In this document: positions 44,883-55,824 of the stretch, piece by piece | Layout of the letters: each line of letters opens with the position of its first letter | How positions within the stretch are numbered: the stretch's first letter is position 1 | Assembly (NCBI GenBank): GCA_004764695.1 | Contig: SMSO01000014.1 | Location: 1,129,148 to 1,193,147, forward strand | Reading direction: 5' to 3' | Length of the DNA: 64,000 bases | Origin: Schizochytrium sp. TIO01 | Taxonomy: Eukaryota > Sar > Bigyra > Thraustochytrida > Thraustochytriidae | Notes under the pieces: generated by a model | Told to the model about the DNA's origin: nothing | The model's input: the letters and a program-made list of their open reading frames with translations, nothing else | Database searches by the model: none | Program-made: the position numbers and the translations under genes

Positions 44883-47501
44883 ATGTCTAAAACTAGAGCA
44901 CTGGGTGTAAGCAGAGATTGCCCTGCATCATCACTGGAGGAATGGAGAACGGCTGTAGACCCCAAGAGTGGTCAGGCGTACTTTTACAATCGCAGGACTC
45001 GTGAAACGCGTTGGACCCCTCCCGAAGGATGGAAAGATCCTTTGGAAACATCTTCGGGTCTCGCAGCAAGCACATCTTCAGCAATCACAAAGTCAGACTC
45101 GTCATCACAAAATGAGCTGCATAAATCAGGTGTTGCACGATTGCAGTCCGCTGGCAGAGGGTCTGATCGTACTGAGAGCGAAGCTATGCAGCTCACAAAA
45201 AGCATGGTTGAAAATTTTGACATTCGAGAGGCGGTGGATCCCAAAACAGGCCGCGTTTATTTTTATGATCGCAAAACGCGTCAAGTATTTTGGACAGATC
45301 CTCGTGATCTTCTCACCAGCCCAGGGTCACAAGATGATGGAGACGGTGGCGAATATGAAAGTAGCAGTGACTTCGAGGTTGACCAGGATGTCAAAGGACA
45401 GAACAAACCAACATATGTTTCTGAAATTGCAAGGCTCCGGCTTGATGACGAACAGTTTCACGAATCGTTTGCTCGAAACCAGAACACAAAGAATGCCAAA
45501 AGTGGAAGCGAACACGATGTCGATGAAGGGATAGAGGTGGAAGACAACATCGATGAGAAAGATATGAAGTACCTTAATCGCATGGTCCAAAAGCCATCCA
45601 GCAATATGCAATACCAGTACCATCGCCAACTTCAGTATCAGAATGGTGACAACGATGAGGAAGATGCAGAACCCGATGATACTTATGAACCAGACTTTGA
45701 CGATGAGCAGCTTGATCATAGGGCCATGCAATCAAATGGGAGCGGAAAATCCTCAAATCCAGAAGACCTTGATGAAAGTGTTGATCATATTGAGGCCAGA
45801 CTCCAGGACTTACTAAGAGATGTTCACCACAATGGGGAAGATGATATCGATGAAGAGGACGATGAAGTTAATATAATTAACAAACTCAGTCATGGAACAA
45901 GAAGCAAACATGGCTTTGGTAACATGAATAATGGAGAGCACTCTCATCTTAAAATAGAAGGACAAGTCAAGCAAGATAGTCGGGTCTCTATTTCCGCATC
46001 AAGAGCAAGTCAAATGTCTGAGGCGCCAACCTCCGCACGGGATGAGGCGCCAATAGAGCAGGTTCGTTCTTCGCTCGCATTGCTAAAGCGTCGAATGAAG
46101 GTGAAAAGACCTTCGCCATCCCCTCCTGGGAGAATGAGCGCAGGTTCTTACGCAAACACAGCACGGTCTACACCTAGGCCTTCACGCTCGGCATGGACTT
46201 CTTCTCAGACTGCAGAACCTATGACTTCATCAAGCCGTACTCAAATGAACTCGCCAGAATATAATTATTCGCCGTCATCAGACTCCATAGATTCTCCAAT
46301 GTCTTCTTTCCCATCAGGCAAGAGGACTGGTCGTCAAGTATTTACTCCCTCTGCACCAGCCTCTGCTACTGGAGATCAGTGCACACGAAAGACTGGTTGC
46401 ACTTGTTTCAAATGCACCGTGGGGGCAAGCACTGCTGATTCAAATGATCTTTTCCCTTGTCGAAACTGCGGACGTAGCTTTGGTGCTAGCGCTCTAGAAA
46501 TTCACCAACCTGTTTGCGGAAAGGTATTTTCTACCTCAAAAAAGACTACTGCTCCGGGTTCTTCATTCAAGTTTACTCCCGCAGACAGCAGAAAACCAAT
46601 TTCAAATGACAAAAAGGGCACGGTGTCGTCAAGTGTGAAACGGACCAGTTGGAGGAATAAGTCTCAGCAATTGCGCCTTGCATTGCAGCAGCGAGCCCCG
46701 GGTACAGGCACCATGGCATCGACACTTTCAACAACTGCGTCATCTAGCAACCATGAATCTACCAGCGATGTCAACCCTGAAGGCTTAGTGGAGTGTCCTC
46801 ACTGTCAACGAACTTTTAATCCTAAGTCTGCTGAAAGACACATCCCCAAGTGCAGTAGCATTCGGGCCAAACCCAAAACTTTATTACGTGGTGCTGGAAG
46901 AGGCGCATACGCTTCACTCAAAGCTGCGAAATTACGGCAATTGTCACCTAGCCCTGATAGTGATGGAGGCGATGCAGAAGCCTTCCGCCTGCACAAATCA
47001 AATAGTAGTCGCCGCAAGTCGTTGCCCGCGAGTGTCTCGCTGAGCAGAAGACGTTCAGTGGCGGAAAGCGGTGTACAACTGCAGGAATGTCCTCATTGTT
47101 ACCGTCAGTTTGGTAAGAAAGCATACGACCGCCATTTAGAGCACTGCTCTACACTCCGGAAGCGAAACGAAAAACTCGGTATTCCCCATCTTCCGCATCA
47201 AAAACCCCGCCCAAATTCGTCAATGAAGCATTATTCTATGTCTCGATTGCATGAGCAAGACCACTCATCACACGATGATCACATTGATTCGATCAGTCGT
47301 GAAGAGATGGAGGCTTATATGCGAGCTACCTTGGGCGAGTATGCTGATGTTTATGACTTTGACGCTTATGAGGACATGAATGCTGTCGCTGCTGCCGAGG
47401 CTTACGAAGGAAACGAAAACCTTGATCCGATGTACTATGGAACCCCTTACGAGTTCATCGAAGAACGTGATTCGCTCCGTGTACAACTGAATAACATGTA
47501 A
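44883..47501 (+). CDS. Protein with two WW domains and three C2HC zinc fingers
   Basis: A 872-residue intronless protein from ATG 44883. WW domain 1 spans about residues 18-52 (Trp21, aromatic FYNRRTRETRW, Pro47). WW domain 2 spans about 113-145 (VYFYDRKTRQVFW); its first Trp position is not Trp, so it is degenerate. A long acidic and Ser-rich disordered centre follows. The C-terminal half has three zf-C2HC_2-type fingers: FPCRNCGRSF.ALEIHQPVC (about 523-548), VECPHCQRTFNPKSAERHIPKC (about 637-658) and QECPHCYRQFGKKAYDRHLEHC (about 736-757). A Cys pair before the first finger (CTCFKC) may add to it. WW domains bind Pro-rich ligands; this finger type occurs in the ZC2HC1 family. The combination suggests an adaptor. 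I do not recognise a one-to-one orthologue. Confidence 0.85.
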   Translation: MSKTRALGVSRDCPASSLEEWRTAVDPKSGQAYFYNRRTRETRWTPPEGWKDPLETSSGLAASTSSAITKSDSSSQNELHKSGVARLQSAGRGSDRTESEAMQLTKSMVENFDIREAVDPKTGRVYFYDRKTRQVFWTDPRDLLTSPGSQDDGDGGEYESSSDFEVDQDVKGQNKPTYVSEIARLRLDDEQFHESFARNQNTKNAKSGSEHDVDEGIEVEDNIDEKDMKYLNRMVQKPSSNMQYQYHRQLQYQNGDNDEEDAEPDDTYEPDFDDEQLDHRAMQSNGSGKSSNPEDLDESVDHIEARLQDLLRDVHHNGEDDIDEEDDEVNIINKLSHGTRSKHGFGNMNNGEHSHLKIEGQVKQDSRVSISASRASQMSEAPTSARDEAPIEQVRSSLALLKRRMKVKRPSPSPPGRMSAGSYANTARSTPRPSRSAWTSSQTAEPMTSSSRTQMNSPEYNYSPSSDSIDSPMSSFPSGKRTGRQVFTPSAPASATGDQCTRKTGCTCFKCTVGASTADSNDLFPCRNCGRSFGASALEIHQPVCGKVFSTSKKTTAPGSSFKFTPADSRKPISNDKKGTVSSSVKRTSWRNKSQQLRLALQQRAPGTGTMASTLSTTASSSNHESTSDVNPEGLVECPHCQRTFNPKSAERHIPKCSSIRAKPKTLLRGAGRGAYASLKAAKLRQLSPSPDSDGGDAEAFRLHKSNSSRRKSLPASVSLSRRRSVAESGVQLQECPHCYRQFGKKAYDRHLEHCSTLRKRNEKLGIPHLPHQKPRPNSSMKHYSMSRLHEQDHSSHDDHIDSISREEMEAYMRATLGEYADVYDFDAYEDMNAVAAAEAYEGNENLDPMYYGTPYEFIEERDSLRVQLNNM

Positions 47502-47987
47502 GGTATTTGGATTGAGCGTAACTTCTATATTTGTTGTGTGGCTATAGATTTACTTTGTTAGATTTTCTTCCTTGAATAGAAGAGTTGACTAAGGCCAAAA
47601 CGCTGAAGAGGGCATGTGGTATGCGAGGCATATTTCATTTACAATTTACTGGGCTCAACATACTTGGGCCTTTACATAACATAAGATTAGGCTCTGTAAG
47701 ACATTTAAATTTGTTACTAGAACTACATGTTTCTTTAATGTTTTTCGGGCGTGTGTGTTTTGTTTGAAAACGAACAAACAATAAACTATATATTCTCTTT
47801 GCTGTTGAGTCAAAGTAACGGGAAGCTGAACGACATCAACTACCACAAAACACTGGCTACTTCAGACTTCGCAGAAATACTCGATTTTTATGAATGAAAT
47901 TAACAACGTTCTCTGATTTCAATATCGTAAACATATGGAATCAGAGATATGAATACATGCAAAGCTATGCTAGCATGGGAGACGCAA
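47502..47987. other. Convergent intergenic region
   Basis: 486 bases between the 3' ends of the WW/C2HC gene and the phospholipase D gene. Nothing beyond presumed 3' UTRs can be supported. Confidence 0.5.
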
Positions 47988-50900
47988 TCAGATGAATAAC
48001 TCGTTGCCCAAAAGTGCGCCAGAAGTATCTTCAATGAGACCTGGTTTAAGGTCGTACTGTTCCAGAAATCGCAGAGGAAAGTCCACGATGTGACCTTTGA
48101 TGTGACTTAGCTCATCCTCAATCGCATTCGAAGATTCTATCACGGTGTAACGCTCACGCGAGAAGTTACGGAGGTCTGTTGAATCGCGCACATCATCGCG
48201 GGGAATGCATGGAAATATGTCTTCGAATATTTGCGTGTTTGTTTGAGAGATATTACAGAGCTCCTTAAAATTTTCTTTGTGCCATGGTGTACGAAGCTGT
48301 TTCCATAACGGGTCATGTGGATTATCTTGAATACCCCAGTGCTCAGACATGAGAGAGAGACGAAAGTTTCGAACAAAGTTCTTTCCCGTATTAGATGCCT
48401 CAATGACTACGGCCAACTCGGTGTCACGGTTTCCTGTTAAACTACGATCATTTATATTCCCACTGCCGATTATGCATTTAACATCGTCTACTACCAGGAC
48501 CTTGGAGTGGACATATACTAGCTCAGTTGCAACTCGACGCATGCCAAGTACCTCTGCTGCCTTTGAGCTTCCAAACGAAAGCGGTTCCCAGGCACGGAGC
48601 CCAAAAAAGTGGACATAGTCATCTGGATTGATTCCTTTTCGCAAGAGGTTGTAGAACAAGGATTGGCTTCCCCGATTGATACATCGATACTCATAAAAGA
48701 GCACACGGCGAATGGATGGCGATTCGGAGATATATCCATCAAATCCAGGAATTAATGGAATTAAAATCATCACCTTGAACTCAGCCCTGGCTTGATGCGC
48801 ACGAAGGATACGTTTGAAAAGAGCATCCAGAACACGATTTGCAACCTCATTATCAGAGTCCAAGCCGGAGATAAAGAACTGATTCTCAATATAAATAAAA
48901 CGCTCTGCGTCTTCAATGAGATTGCGCATTGCTTTCTCAATTGATCGCTCTTTCTCGCCAGGTGTAGAACCTGACCAAAGCCCGAGACTTCGAACAACTT
49001 GCGCGTTAACGTGGTAAACGACGTTCTCATTAATACCTTGTGTAGCACAGCTGCAAACCGACATGGAAGCAGGCCTACTCTCCTGCGATTTCCCATCCAT
49101 ATCTAGCTCTGGATTAGGAGCTTGAGGTCCAGACTTCTTTTTGTTGTGGAAACCGTTCTGATGAGCAGCTTCTCCATTCATTGTAACATTTGGTGGGGGG
49201 ACAGCCGTTGGCTCTGTGATCATCTCTCCGTGTAGCTCTGGAGGGGGCGGAAGAGAGCCATCACTGTCATCATCATCTTCTCTACCAATCTGCTCCTCTT
49301 CATCGATATCACTTTCAGTAATAGTTGGCAAGGACTGAATGTCGTCATCTTTGGCCTGAGACCGACGAGGAACAGGTGAATTCGAGCGACTTCTTGGCAA
49401 GGACGACACTGGAGAAGATGGCTGGCTACCTGGGGGGCCGATATCTTCAGCAGGGCCTTCATCACTCAGATTATCATCATCGTTTTCAAACTCGCGCAGG
49501 TGAGGGGCAATTGTGACAGGTTGACCAGCAGCAATCTCAGCAAAGTTAACGCGGTACTGATGGGGTAGTACATCCATAGGCACAAGGGCATCAGCCAGGG
49601 TTTCATCAGCATTAGCAAAACGAGCGTGGTTCCATTGATGGATAAAGTGCCGAGCGATATCACGAGCAATGGAACCCCAATATTCACATTGAACATCATG
49701 CCAAGGCATTCGTGGACAATCCCCAGCGTGCTGAATGCGTGAGAAGTCCGAGACATTCTCGAAATCATGATCACGAACGTTAGAAAAGTCGATACCAGGC
49801 CATTCTCGCCCAACATCAGAACGTGCATGTGCATGTGGATCGTACAATCGATGTGAATGTGTGTCATAACGTCCCCAGGATAAGTCAATGCCTCCACAGA
49901 ACGAATGCGTCTGATCAATGACCACAATTTTCTCATGATGACTCCAAAACCAGATTGAGTTTTTCTTAATCTTGTGCATCGGATGGCGTAAAACAGAGAT
50001 GTTCTGCTGACCCTCAAGTTTACGAAACTCTTTTTCTTGGAATGCACTATCTAAAGGAAGGGCAAGGGATACCTCATTGTACATGAGAATAGAAATTTTC
50101 ACACCTTGCTTTGCCTTCTTCTCTAGGATACCACCAAGGGTGTTTTCTTTGTCGTTACTTCGGGAGGGGCGCAGTAATGGCAAGTTCGCGCAGACCCACC
50201 ATCCTTGGATAAAGATTTGGCTCTCTGCGCTGTCAATAGCCTCGTACACCGCTTTAAAATAATTTTCAGCATCAATATGGAATTTAGCCATACACATCTC
50301 AGCACCTGGCTCGTCACGAAGGAGTCGCCGTGGCGCAAAGGATTGATTTTGGTGCGTGTCACACCAGCCAGCAGACACACCCGCATCTGCGACTTGATCA
50401 TTCCCTTCAGTGTTAGCAAGAACAGAGGAAGCTTGAAAGGCGTCGCGCATAGCACGTGACCACACCTTCTTTTGCCATCTAGTTGGCAGTTTGAGGCGAA
50501 CATTCAAAGAATCTCCAACAACGTGAATTGCACGGTGTGAGCCAGTTGTGGAGTAGCTTTTATTGATCTCATAGTTGTGGGAATACAAAATGACGAAACT
50601 TGCCTCACGTGCGTCAAGTTCATGAGGGCTCTGATCAAAGAATGCAATAAATGATGGCTTAACTACTGCCCATAGCCAGCGGTTCCGGCGATAGCTTGGT
50701 TGCAAAAATGTCTTAGCACGTTGCGGGTCTGGCGCACAAGCGCAAATACAACAGAAACAAGAAATTTTCCCCTTCCATTGTAACTTCTCGTTCTCACGAT
50801 CTCGCTTCGTCACCGTAACCCGGACCCAGCCTTCTTTATATGTCTTTCCGAATCGTGTGTCAAAGGTCAATGTACTAATGCAGAGGAATTCTTTCACAAA

Positions 50901-52145
50901 TGGCGCATTACGGATCGTTTCGTTGCACAAAATAGATTGAAAGATAGACTTAACCAATCGACGACGATCAGCTTTCACCTTCCGAATGCGCGCCGCCGAA
51001 CCCATGGCGGGCACAAACAATAATTTACTCATTCGCAAAACAAGATGGCCGTCTGGTCCAGTTGAGTGCTGGGATGACGAATCTTGCTGATCGCCACCAT
51101 GGTGTGAGGTAGCCCGTTGAGGAGAGCGACCACGTTGTTTATTCTGGTTCTGATCTCGATGCTGCTGCTGATGATGATGATGGTTCATAGCTTGATCTTG
51201 AAGAACGTTACGCTCTGAAACTTGAGGCAAGATAATTCGCCTCGAGTTAGGTGAGCGTTCTAACTGAGGGCGCCCCGGATCCATGGATTTGTGACGGCCA
51301 AGTCTCTGGCCAATATTGGTGATGTTTGTTTTGATAGCGAGCATACGATTAAGTTTAAGTTTAGAGATCAGAGCAGAGAGGTCCGTACGAGTGACGTAAA
51401 TGCTCCACTCCCCCATATCACCAAAATTTAGCCAGATTCTGTAGACGATTTCTCCTCCAACTTGGAGATTCGGAATATTTAAGGTAGATTGCTCGTTGGT
51501 GATGGTTTCATTTACTGAAAACTCCGGCTCTGGAATTACAAACATGTCCAATGTTACGCCGCTATCCCTTCGCATTACATTGGGGACCTCTGGTACAAAT
51601 CCCAGGCCGATAGTACTTGATTGACGAGACCTTGTGTCATCATCATCATAATAGTAAAATACCGACGAGGATCGATTTCCAGTTAAGAGTCGTGGTCTAG
51701 GTGGTTGTGCTGCCGAGGTTCCTGTACTATTTTGTTTGGCTGCTAGAGTTCCCTTGCTGCTTGTTCTACTTCTTTGGCGACGCGTCTTTTTGTGTTTAGG
51801 GTGTCGCTCTTGCGGGTTCGAGGTTTGAGATTTTAATACCGGTGAAATCTGGTCGCCATGCGACGGCTGTTGATCTTCTTTCTCCTCGTCGTTGGGCTTT
51901 GCATCTCCCTCTGGATCTTTCAATAATTTGCTCTGTCGCTTCGATTCATTGTTGGCTTGAGAATTTCTTTGGCCTGAAGCTTGAGCTGGAGTTGTTGTTG
52001 TTGTTGTTGATGTTGATAATGTTGGTCCTGAGGTTGATGCAGTACGATGACGACTGTGGCTGCCTTCGCGAGCAACAGCGGTATCGACTATGCCAAGACC
52101 AAAGTCGTCCTCAGGAGGAACACCGGGCGTCTTGGACGCAAGCAT
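47988..52145 (-). CDS. Phospholipase D, PX-PH-type, 1,385 residues
   Basis: Starts at ATG 52145 and is intronless. After ~220 residues of disordered Ser/Thr/His-rich sequence, a PX domain begins (IVYRIWLNFGDMGEWSIYVTR, about 233-255). It is interrupted by a ~110-residue His/Gln-rich insert and resumes at RIRKVKADRRRLVKSIFQSIL (about 386-440). A PH domain follows (about 450-570, ending WQKKVWSRAMRDAF). The catalytic core has two HKD motifs: H737-x-K739-x4-D744 within HHEKIVVID, and H1213-x-K1215-x4-D1220 within VHSKVLVVD. The intervening ENQFFISGL and the trailing IGSGNINDRSL are family landmarks. PLD cleaves phosphatidylcholine to phosphatidic acid and choline at membranes, as in PLD1/PLD2 and plant PLD-zeta. 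Between the HKD motifs is an acidic, Pro/Ser-rich insert (about 890-1030). Catalysis is predicted intact. Confidence 0.95.
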   Translation of the reverse strand: MLASKTPGVPPEDDFGLGIVDTAVAREGSHSRHRTASTSGPTLSTSTTTTTTPAQASGQRNSQANNESKRQSKLLKDPEGDAKPNDEEKEDQQPSHGDQISPVLKSQTSNPQERHPKHKKTRRQRSRTSSKGTLAAKQNSTGTSAAQPPRPRLLTGNRSSSVFYYYDDDDTRSRQSSTIGLGFVPEVPNVMRRDSGVTLDMFVIPEPEFSVNETITNEQSTLNIPNLQVGGEIVYRIWLNFGDMGEWSIYVTRTDLSALISKLKLNRMLAIKTNITNIGQRLGRHKSMDPGRPQLERSPNSRRIILPQVSERNVLQDQAMNHHHHQQQHRDQNQNKQRGRSPQRATSHHGGDQQDSSSQHSTGPDGHLVLRMSKLLFVPAMGSAARIRKVKADRRRLVKSIFQSILCNETIRNAPFVKEFLCISTLTFDTRFGKTYKEGWVRVTVTKRDRENEKLQWKGKISCFCCICACAPDPQRAKTFLQPSYRRNRWLWAVVKPSFIAFFDQSPHELDAREASFVILYSHNYEINKSYSTTGSHRAIHVVGDSLNVRLKLPTRWQKKVWSRAMRDAFQASSVLANTEGNDQVADAGVSAGWCDTHQNQSFAPRRLLRDEPGAEMCMAKFHIDAENYFKAVYEAIDSAESQIFIQGWWVCANLPLLRPSRSNDKENTLGGILEKKAKQGVKISILMYNEVSLALPLDSAFQEKEFRKLEGQQNISVLRHPMHKIKKNSIWFWSHHEKIVVIDQTHSFCGGIDLSWGRYDTHSHRLYDPHAHARSDVGREWPGIDFSNVRDHDFENVSDFSRIQHAGDCPRMPWHDVQCEYWGSIARDIARHFIHQWNHARFANADETLADALVPMDVLPHQYRVNFAEIAAGQPVTIAPHLREFENDDDNLSDEGPAEDIGPPGSQPSSPVSSLPRSRSNSPVPRRSQAKDDDIQSLPTITESDIDEEEQIGREDDDDSDGSLPPPPELHGEMITEPTAVPPPNVTMNGEAAHQNGFHNKKKSGPQAPNPELDMDGKSQESRPASMSVCSCATQGINENVVYHVNAQVVRSLGLWSGSTPGEKERSIEKAMRNLIEDAERFIYIENQFFISGLDSDNEVANRVLDALFKRILRAHQARAEFKVMILIPLIPGFDGYISESPSIRRVLFYEYRCINRGSQSLFYNLLRKGINPDDYVHFFGLRAWEPLSFGSSKAAEVLGMRRVATELVYVHSKVLVVDDVKCIIGSGNINDRSLTGNRDTELAVVIEASNTGKNFVRNFRLSLMSEHWGIQDNPHDPLWKQLRTPWHKENFKELCNISQTNTQIFEDIFPCIPRDDVRDSTDLRNFSRERYTVIESSNAIEDELSHIKGHIVDFPLRFLEQYDLKPGLIEDTSGALLGNELFI

Positions 52146-54312
52146 GGTAAAGTGGCCCTCGTGGCCGCAGCCAAGCGGCTCAGACTCGGGTTATGGAGGC
52201 TTCGTGCCGCAGGGAAACGATTGTCGACTCATAAAAAGTTTTACAGTGTCTATTGTTTATCTTATTTAAGTAAATCCTCACGTCAAGTGAAAATCAAAAA
52301 CAATATTAATTGTATCGCTCATTATCCTAAATCTTTACTTACTATTTTGCTCAGCTGTTGTTGTTTTATACTCCTTTCTTCTCATTCGTTTCGTTTCTTC
52401 TCGGCAGAATGAATCTTTTATCGCATATACCTTATTCATTACAAAAAGTAAGAGTGCGAATTACGAATGGACCATTTCATCCCAGTTTGCTCAGCGAAGA
52501 AGATCACGGCACAGGGTGATTAGCACACCCAGCTAGACAAGCGTGGCGCATTGAGGATGCTGGTGGTAGGTATTTAAATGCAGCAGGGTATTTATATATG
52601 CATAAAGAAGAATTCATAGAATAAGAACCAAATAGAGTGGTTGTTGTTGTCGTTCTTGGAGTGCGTGCTGTTGCTTACGTGAAGGTGTTTGCGAACTCAA
52701 ACGAACTTAAGTTTGAGGATTTCCTGAACAAGCGCTCAATCGAGGACGTAGATAGTGATCGAAGTAGTGTACCCTCCGCGTAACTTTCGTACATACGAGG
52801 TTTGCAATATGGAGAGCAAGAAACTTGCAACGATGCATGCTCGCTCGATCGTAGGATGCTGATGTATTTAACAGAAAGTGCTGTGGAGCCCCAAAGTGTA
52901 GTATCCAGTGGTAATCCTGAGAATCAACTACTCACTCATTCGCTCAGACATCGCTCAGACAGTGAGAGCAGCAGATTAGAGCAATTTCATCAAAGGCTCT
53001 GGCCATCTTGAAGGTGCTCAGGGATACTGCAAAGCAACACAAAGGGAGTCAATCTATCAATAAAGGCGGGTAGTCTCGACAAATAATACAGCTGAAGCGA
53101 GTCTTTCGCCTACCGATGACAAATTGCAAATAGAACGATATGCGTAATGGGGAAAGGTTGCAGATTGAGCCATACAAGTGTCTTCAAAGTTGCAACATAC
53201 TCGAATGCAACTAAAATCCTGTACACCGGTCGAGTGAGACTGAACAATACGAATCCAAGAAAAACCTAGAGACAAAGTAAAAAAGGCCAAAAAGGAAATC
53301 CCATCAAGCTCTCACACTCAGACATGTGTCCGTACTTAGCAATACCTTCAAGGTGACTTGCTTCTGACCCTCCTTTTGTCATCTCTCCCATTGCTCATTG
53401 TTCTGCTTCCACTCATTATCCATCGCAGCACATTCAAAGGTTGCTATACCCCTGCCTGTCTGAATGGCCACATACTCTTATTTTATATTAGTTGTTGTTG
53501 AGCATTGCCTTGAGTTCTCCCACAATTGTGTCTATTTTGTTGGCACCATACGCCTGCCGCAACCCTATGTTGTTCTGCAGAAAGGGTTCATGCATTTATA
53601 TCTCATAAAATATGTAAGAGCCTTGAGAATAGAGTTTTAGAATACCATGATTGAGGCTTGCAGAACGAAGTATACTTGATCTCAATCTCAAAGATGAATA
53701 AACAAAATTCACAATTACAAGCCTTAAACATCATTCTTGTAGTTGAAATGAAGGAGTTGAGAAAACCATTGAAGTGAGCCACTTTAACTTTCTCCGCCCT
53801 TCCTCACAACAGTAATGAAAACTTAGCAACCCAAACGCAGAGCCTCCAGATTGGCCGAGCGCTCAAATCTTATTTCTAGCCAAGATAAAAACCGTTCTGA
53901 TGCAATATATCTTCATTTCACCGTGAGATTTGGTTTGTAAGGTCAGTCTTCCCAGATTGGAACGTTCACATAGCTAGGCTTGGAATTCATCACGTGCGTA
54001 ATCATTGAATCTACTTCATTCATGATTAATTTTATTATTATTTATCATTGATATTATTGATTAAAAAATAATTTTTAATTATTAAAATAATAAAAAGAAA
54101 TGTAAATAATCTAACTACGGAAATGAAACTACTGAAGATGAGGATGTAGTATGCAATGACGCTCTCGAGCTCACGCTCAGCGCCTAGCACCAATTTCCAA
54201 GCACCAGACACCAAACGCGAACCATCGCTCGTGATCATCACATTTCTCCTGACAAAGGAATCCTCTCTATACGCTGCGTGACGCCTTTCAACAACCTTGA
54301 AGTTGCACAGGG
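52146..54312. other. Divergent intergenic region, about 2.2 kb
   Basis: It contains the promoters of phospholipase D (minus) and the WDR76-like gene (plus). Frames are short and lack domains. An AT-rich patch lies near 54030-54110. No RNA gene was recognised. Confidence 0.4.
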
Positions 54313-55824
54313 ATGACCAGTGCATATGAGAAGGCACGGCTTGCCCGCATTGAAGCAAACGAAGCCTTTCTTGCGGAGCTAGACGTGGGGAAGGAAAGGC
54401 GGAATGCCGAAGCCCCTCTGGTAAAGGCAAAGCAAAGCAAGGCCCGTGCTAGAGAGGTCAATCGAAAACGTAGAGCTCGGGAAGCTGAACAGAACCCGGT
54501 TCCGCGAAGAAAATCGTCAAGGCTAGCAGGAAACCCTGCAGAGGGTATGTATGTGGATTCTGTGAGCAGAGGCAAAGTCACTATCGCAGGATTGCCATCT
54601 TCGATGACCAAAGAAGTCAGAGATCTGGTGAGTACCACGCCTGCTGCAAACTCGCGTCGCGAAAGATTCAACGAAGAGATTTTGAATTTGGAGATTGAGG
54701 GTGACGACGAGGCCCATGGAAAGGCATTCTTTGAGTCCCTGAAGAAGACTAGCAGTGACAGCGATGACAAAAACGGCAATGCCGAGGACTCCGAGGAAGG
54801 CCTCAGGGAAAGTGAGATGGACTACGCAGCAAAACTCAGTGCGCTGGAGTGTCAAGGTTCTGAAAAGGTTGTACAGAGTCGAGGTTATGCAGTGGCGTTC
54901 CACCCAAAATTGCCTATTCTATGCGCAGGCGACCGCGATGGTCAGCTAGGTCTATTAAAAATCCATGAGGACGCCGCTACAGAGCTTCAGGAAGAAGACA
55001 TCGTGCAGTTTAAACCGCATGTTTCTACAATCAATGTTGTGGAGTACGCCGATACCTCTCTTTTCACAGCCAGCTACGACGGAACTGCTCGTAAGATGGA
55101 TCTTGGAGCACCAGGTCGGTTTGAACTGTTATACAAATCTGATGAAGAGCACGGCTGGCTGCAGCATGCAGAAATCACGCATCAAGGTAACAATTTGGTA
55201 ATTGGATTTTCGGATGGCTACGTCATGAGCATCGATGCTCGCGCACCTACCGAGTCTAAACCTGCCTGGAGTTTTCAGGCCCATGATAAAAAGACACAAA
55301 CAGTGAGCCTTGACCACACTGGAAACTTTCTCTGTACCAGCAGCCTGGACCGTAGCATTAGATTATGGGATGTTCGTAAGGCCTCTTCGTCCAGGAAACC
55401 TCCTTCACCAATTTGCACGTTTGAGGACAGGTACAGTATTAACTCGTGCAAGTTTAATGCAACAGGGGATCGTCTCATCGCAGTGGGCCAAAGCAACAAG
55501 CTTCATCTCTTTATGAATCCCCAGAAATCTACAGATGGTGAACTGAAACCATCACATTCCCTTGCCCATGATAACCAAACTGGCCGCTATCTTGCTGTTT
55601 TTCATGCCAACTGGGACCCAAAGAATCCGTCTGCCTTCATTTGCGGCTCAATGTCAAAGCCTCGTCGGGTGGAAGTCTTTTCCACTGATGGTGGCAAAAT
55701 CAAACGCATCATGAACCTTGCAGGCGATGCTATTGGGTCTGTACAAAGCCGCAATGCATTTCACCCAAATCAAAATATGATTGCTTGCCTCAACGCGAGT
55801 GGGCGTGTTAGTATTTTTCGCTAA
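54313..55824 (+). CDS. WDR76: Cmr1/WDR76-like WD40 protein
   Basis: A 503-residue intronless protein from ATG 54313. The N-terminal ~170 residues are charged and helical, with RRKSSRLAGNPAEGMYVDSV, close to the pattern before the propeller in the Cmr1/WDR76 family. The WD40 propeller covers about 190-503: SRGYAVAFHPKLPILCAGDRDGQLGL, TINVVEYADTSLFTASYDGTARKMDL, HTGNFLCTSSLDRSIRLWDVR, FNATGDRLIAVGQSNKLHLF and a closing NMIACLNASGRVSIFR. The family (yeast Cmr1, human WDR76) binds damaged DNA and is linked to genome maintenance and ubiquitin ligase complexes in the nucleus. Basic patches fit DNA binding. The orthology call rests on domain order and length. Confidence 0.8.
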   Translation: MTSAYEKARLARIEANEAFLAELDVGKERRNAEAPLVKAKQSKARAREVNRKRRAREAEQNPVPRRKSSRLAGNPAEGMYVDSVSRGKVTIAGLPSSMTKEVRDLVSTTPAANSRRERFNEEILNLEIEGDDEAHGKAFFESLKKTSSDSDDKNGNAEDSEEGLRESEMDYAAKLSALECQGSEKVVQSRGYAVAFHPKLPILCAGDRDGQLGLLKIHEDAATELQEEDIVQFKPHVSTINVVEYADTSLFTASYDGTARKMDLGAPGRFELLYKSDEEHGWLQHAEITHQGNNLVIGFSDGYVMSIDARAPTESKPAWSFQAHDKKTQTVSLDHTGNFLCTSSLDRSIRLWDVRKASSSRKPPSPICTFEDRYSINSCKFNATGDRLIAVGQSNKLHLFMNPQKSTDGELKPSHSLAHDNQTGRYLAVFHANWDPKNPSAFICGSMSKPRRVEVFSTDGGKIKRIMNLAGDAIGSVQSRNAFHPNQNMIACLNASGRVSIFR

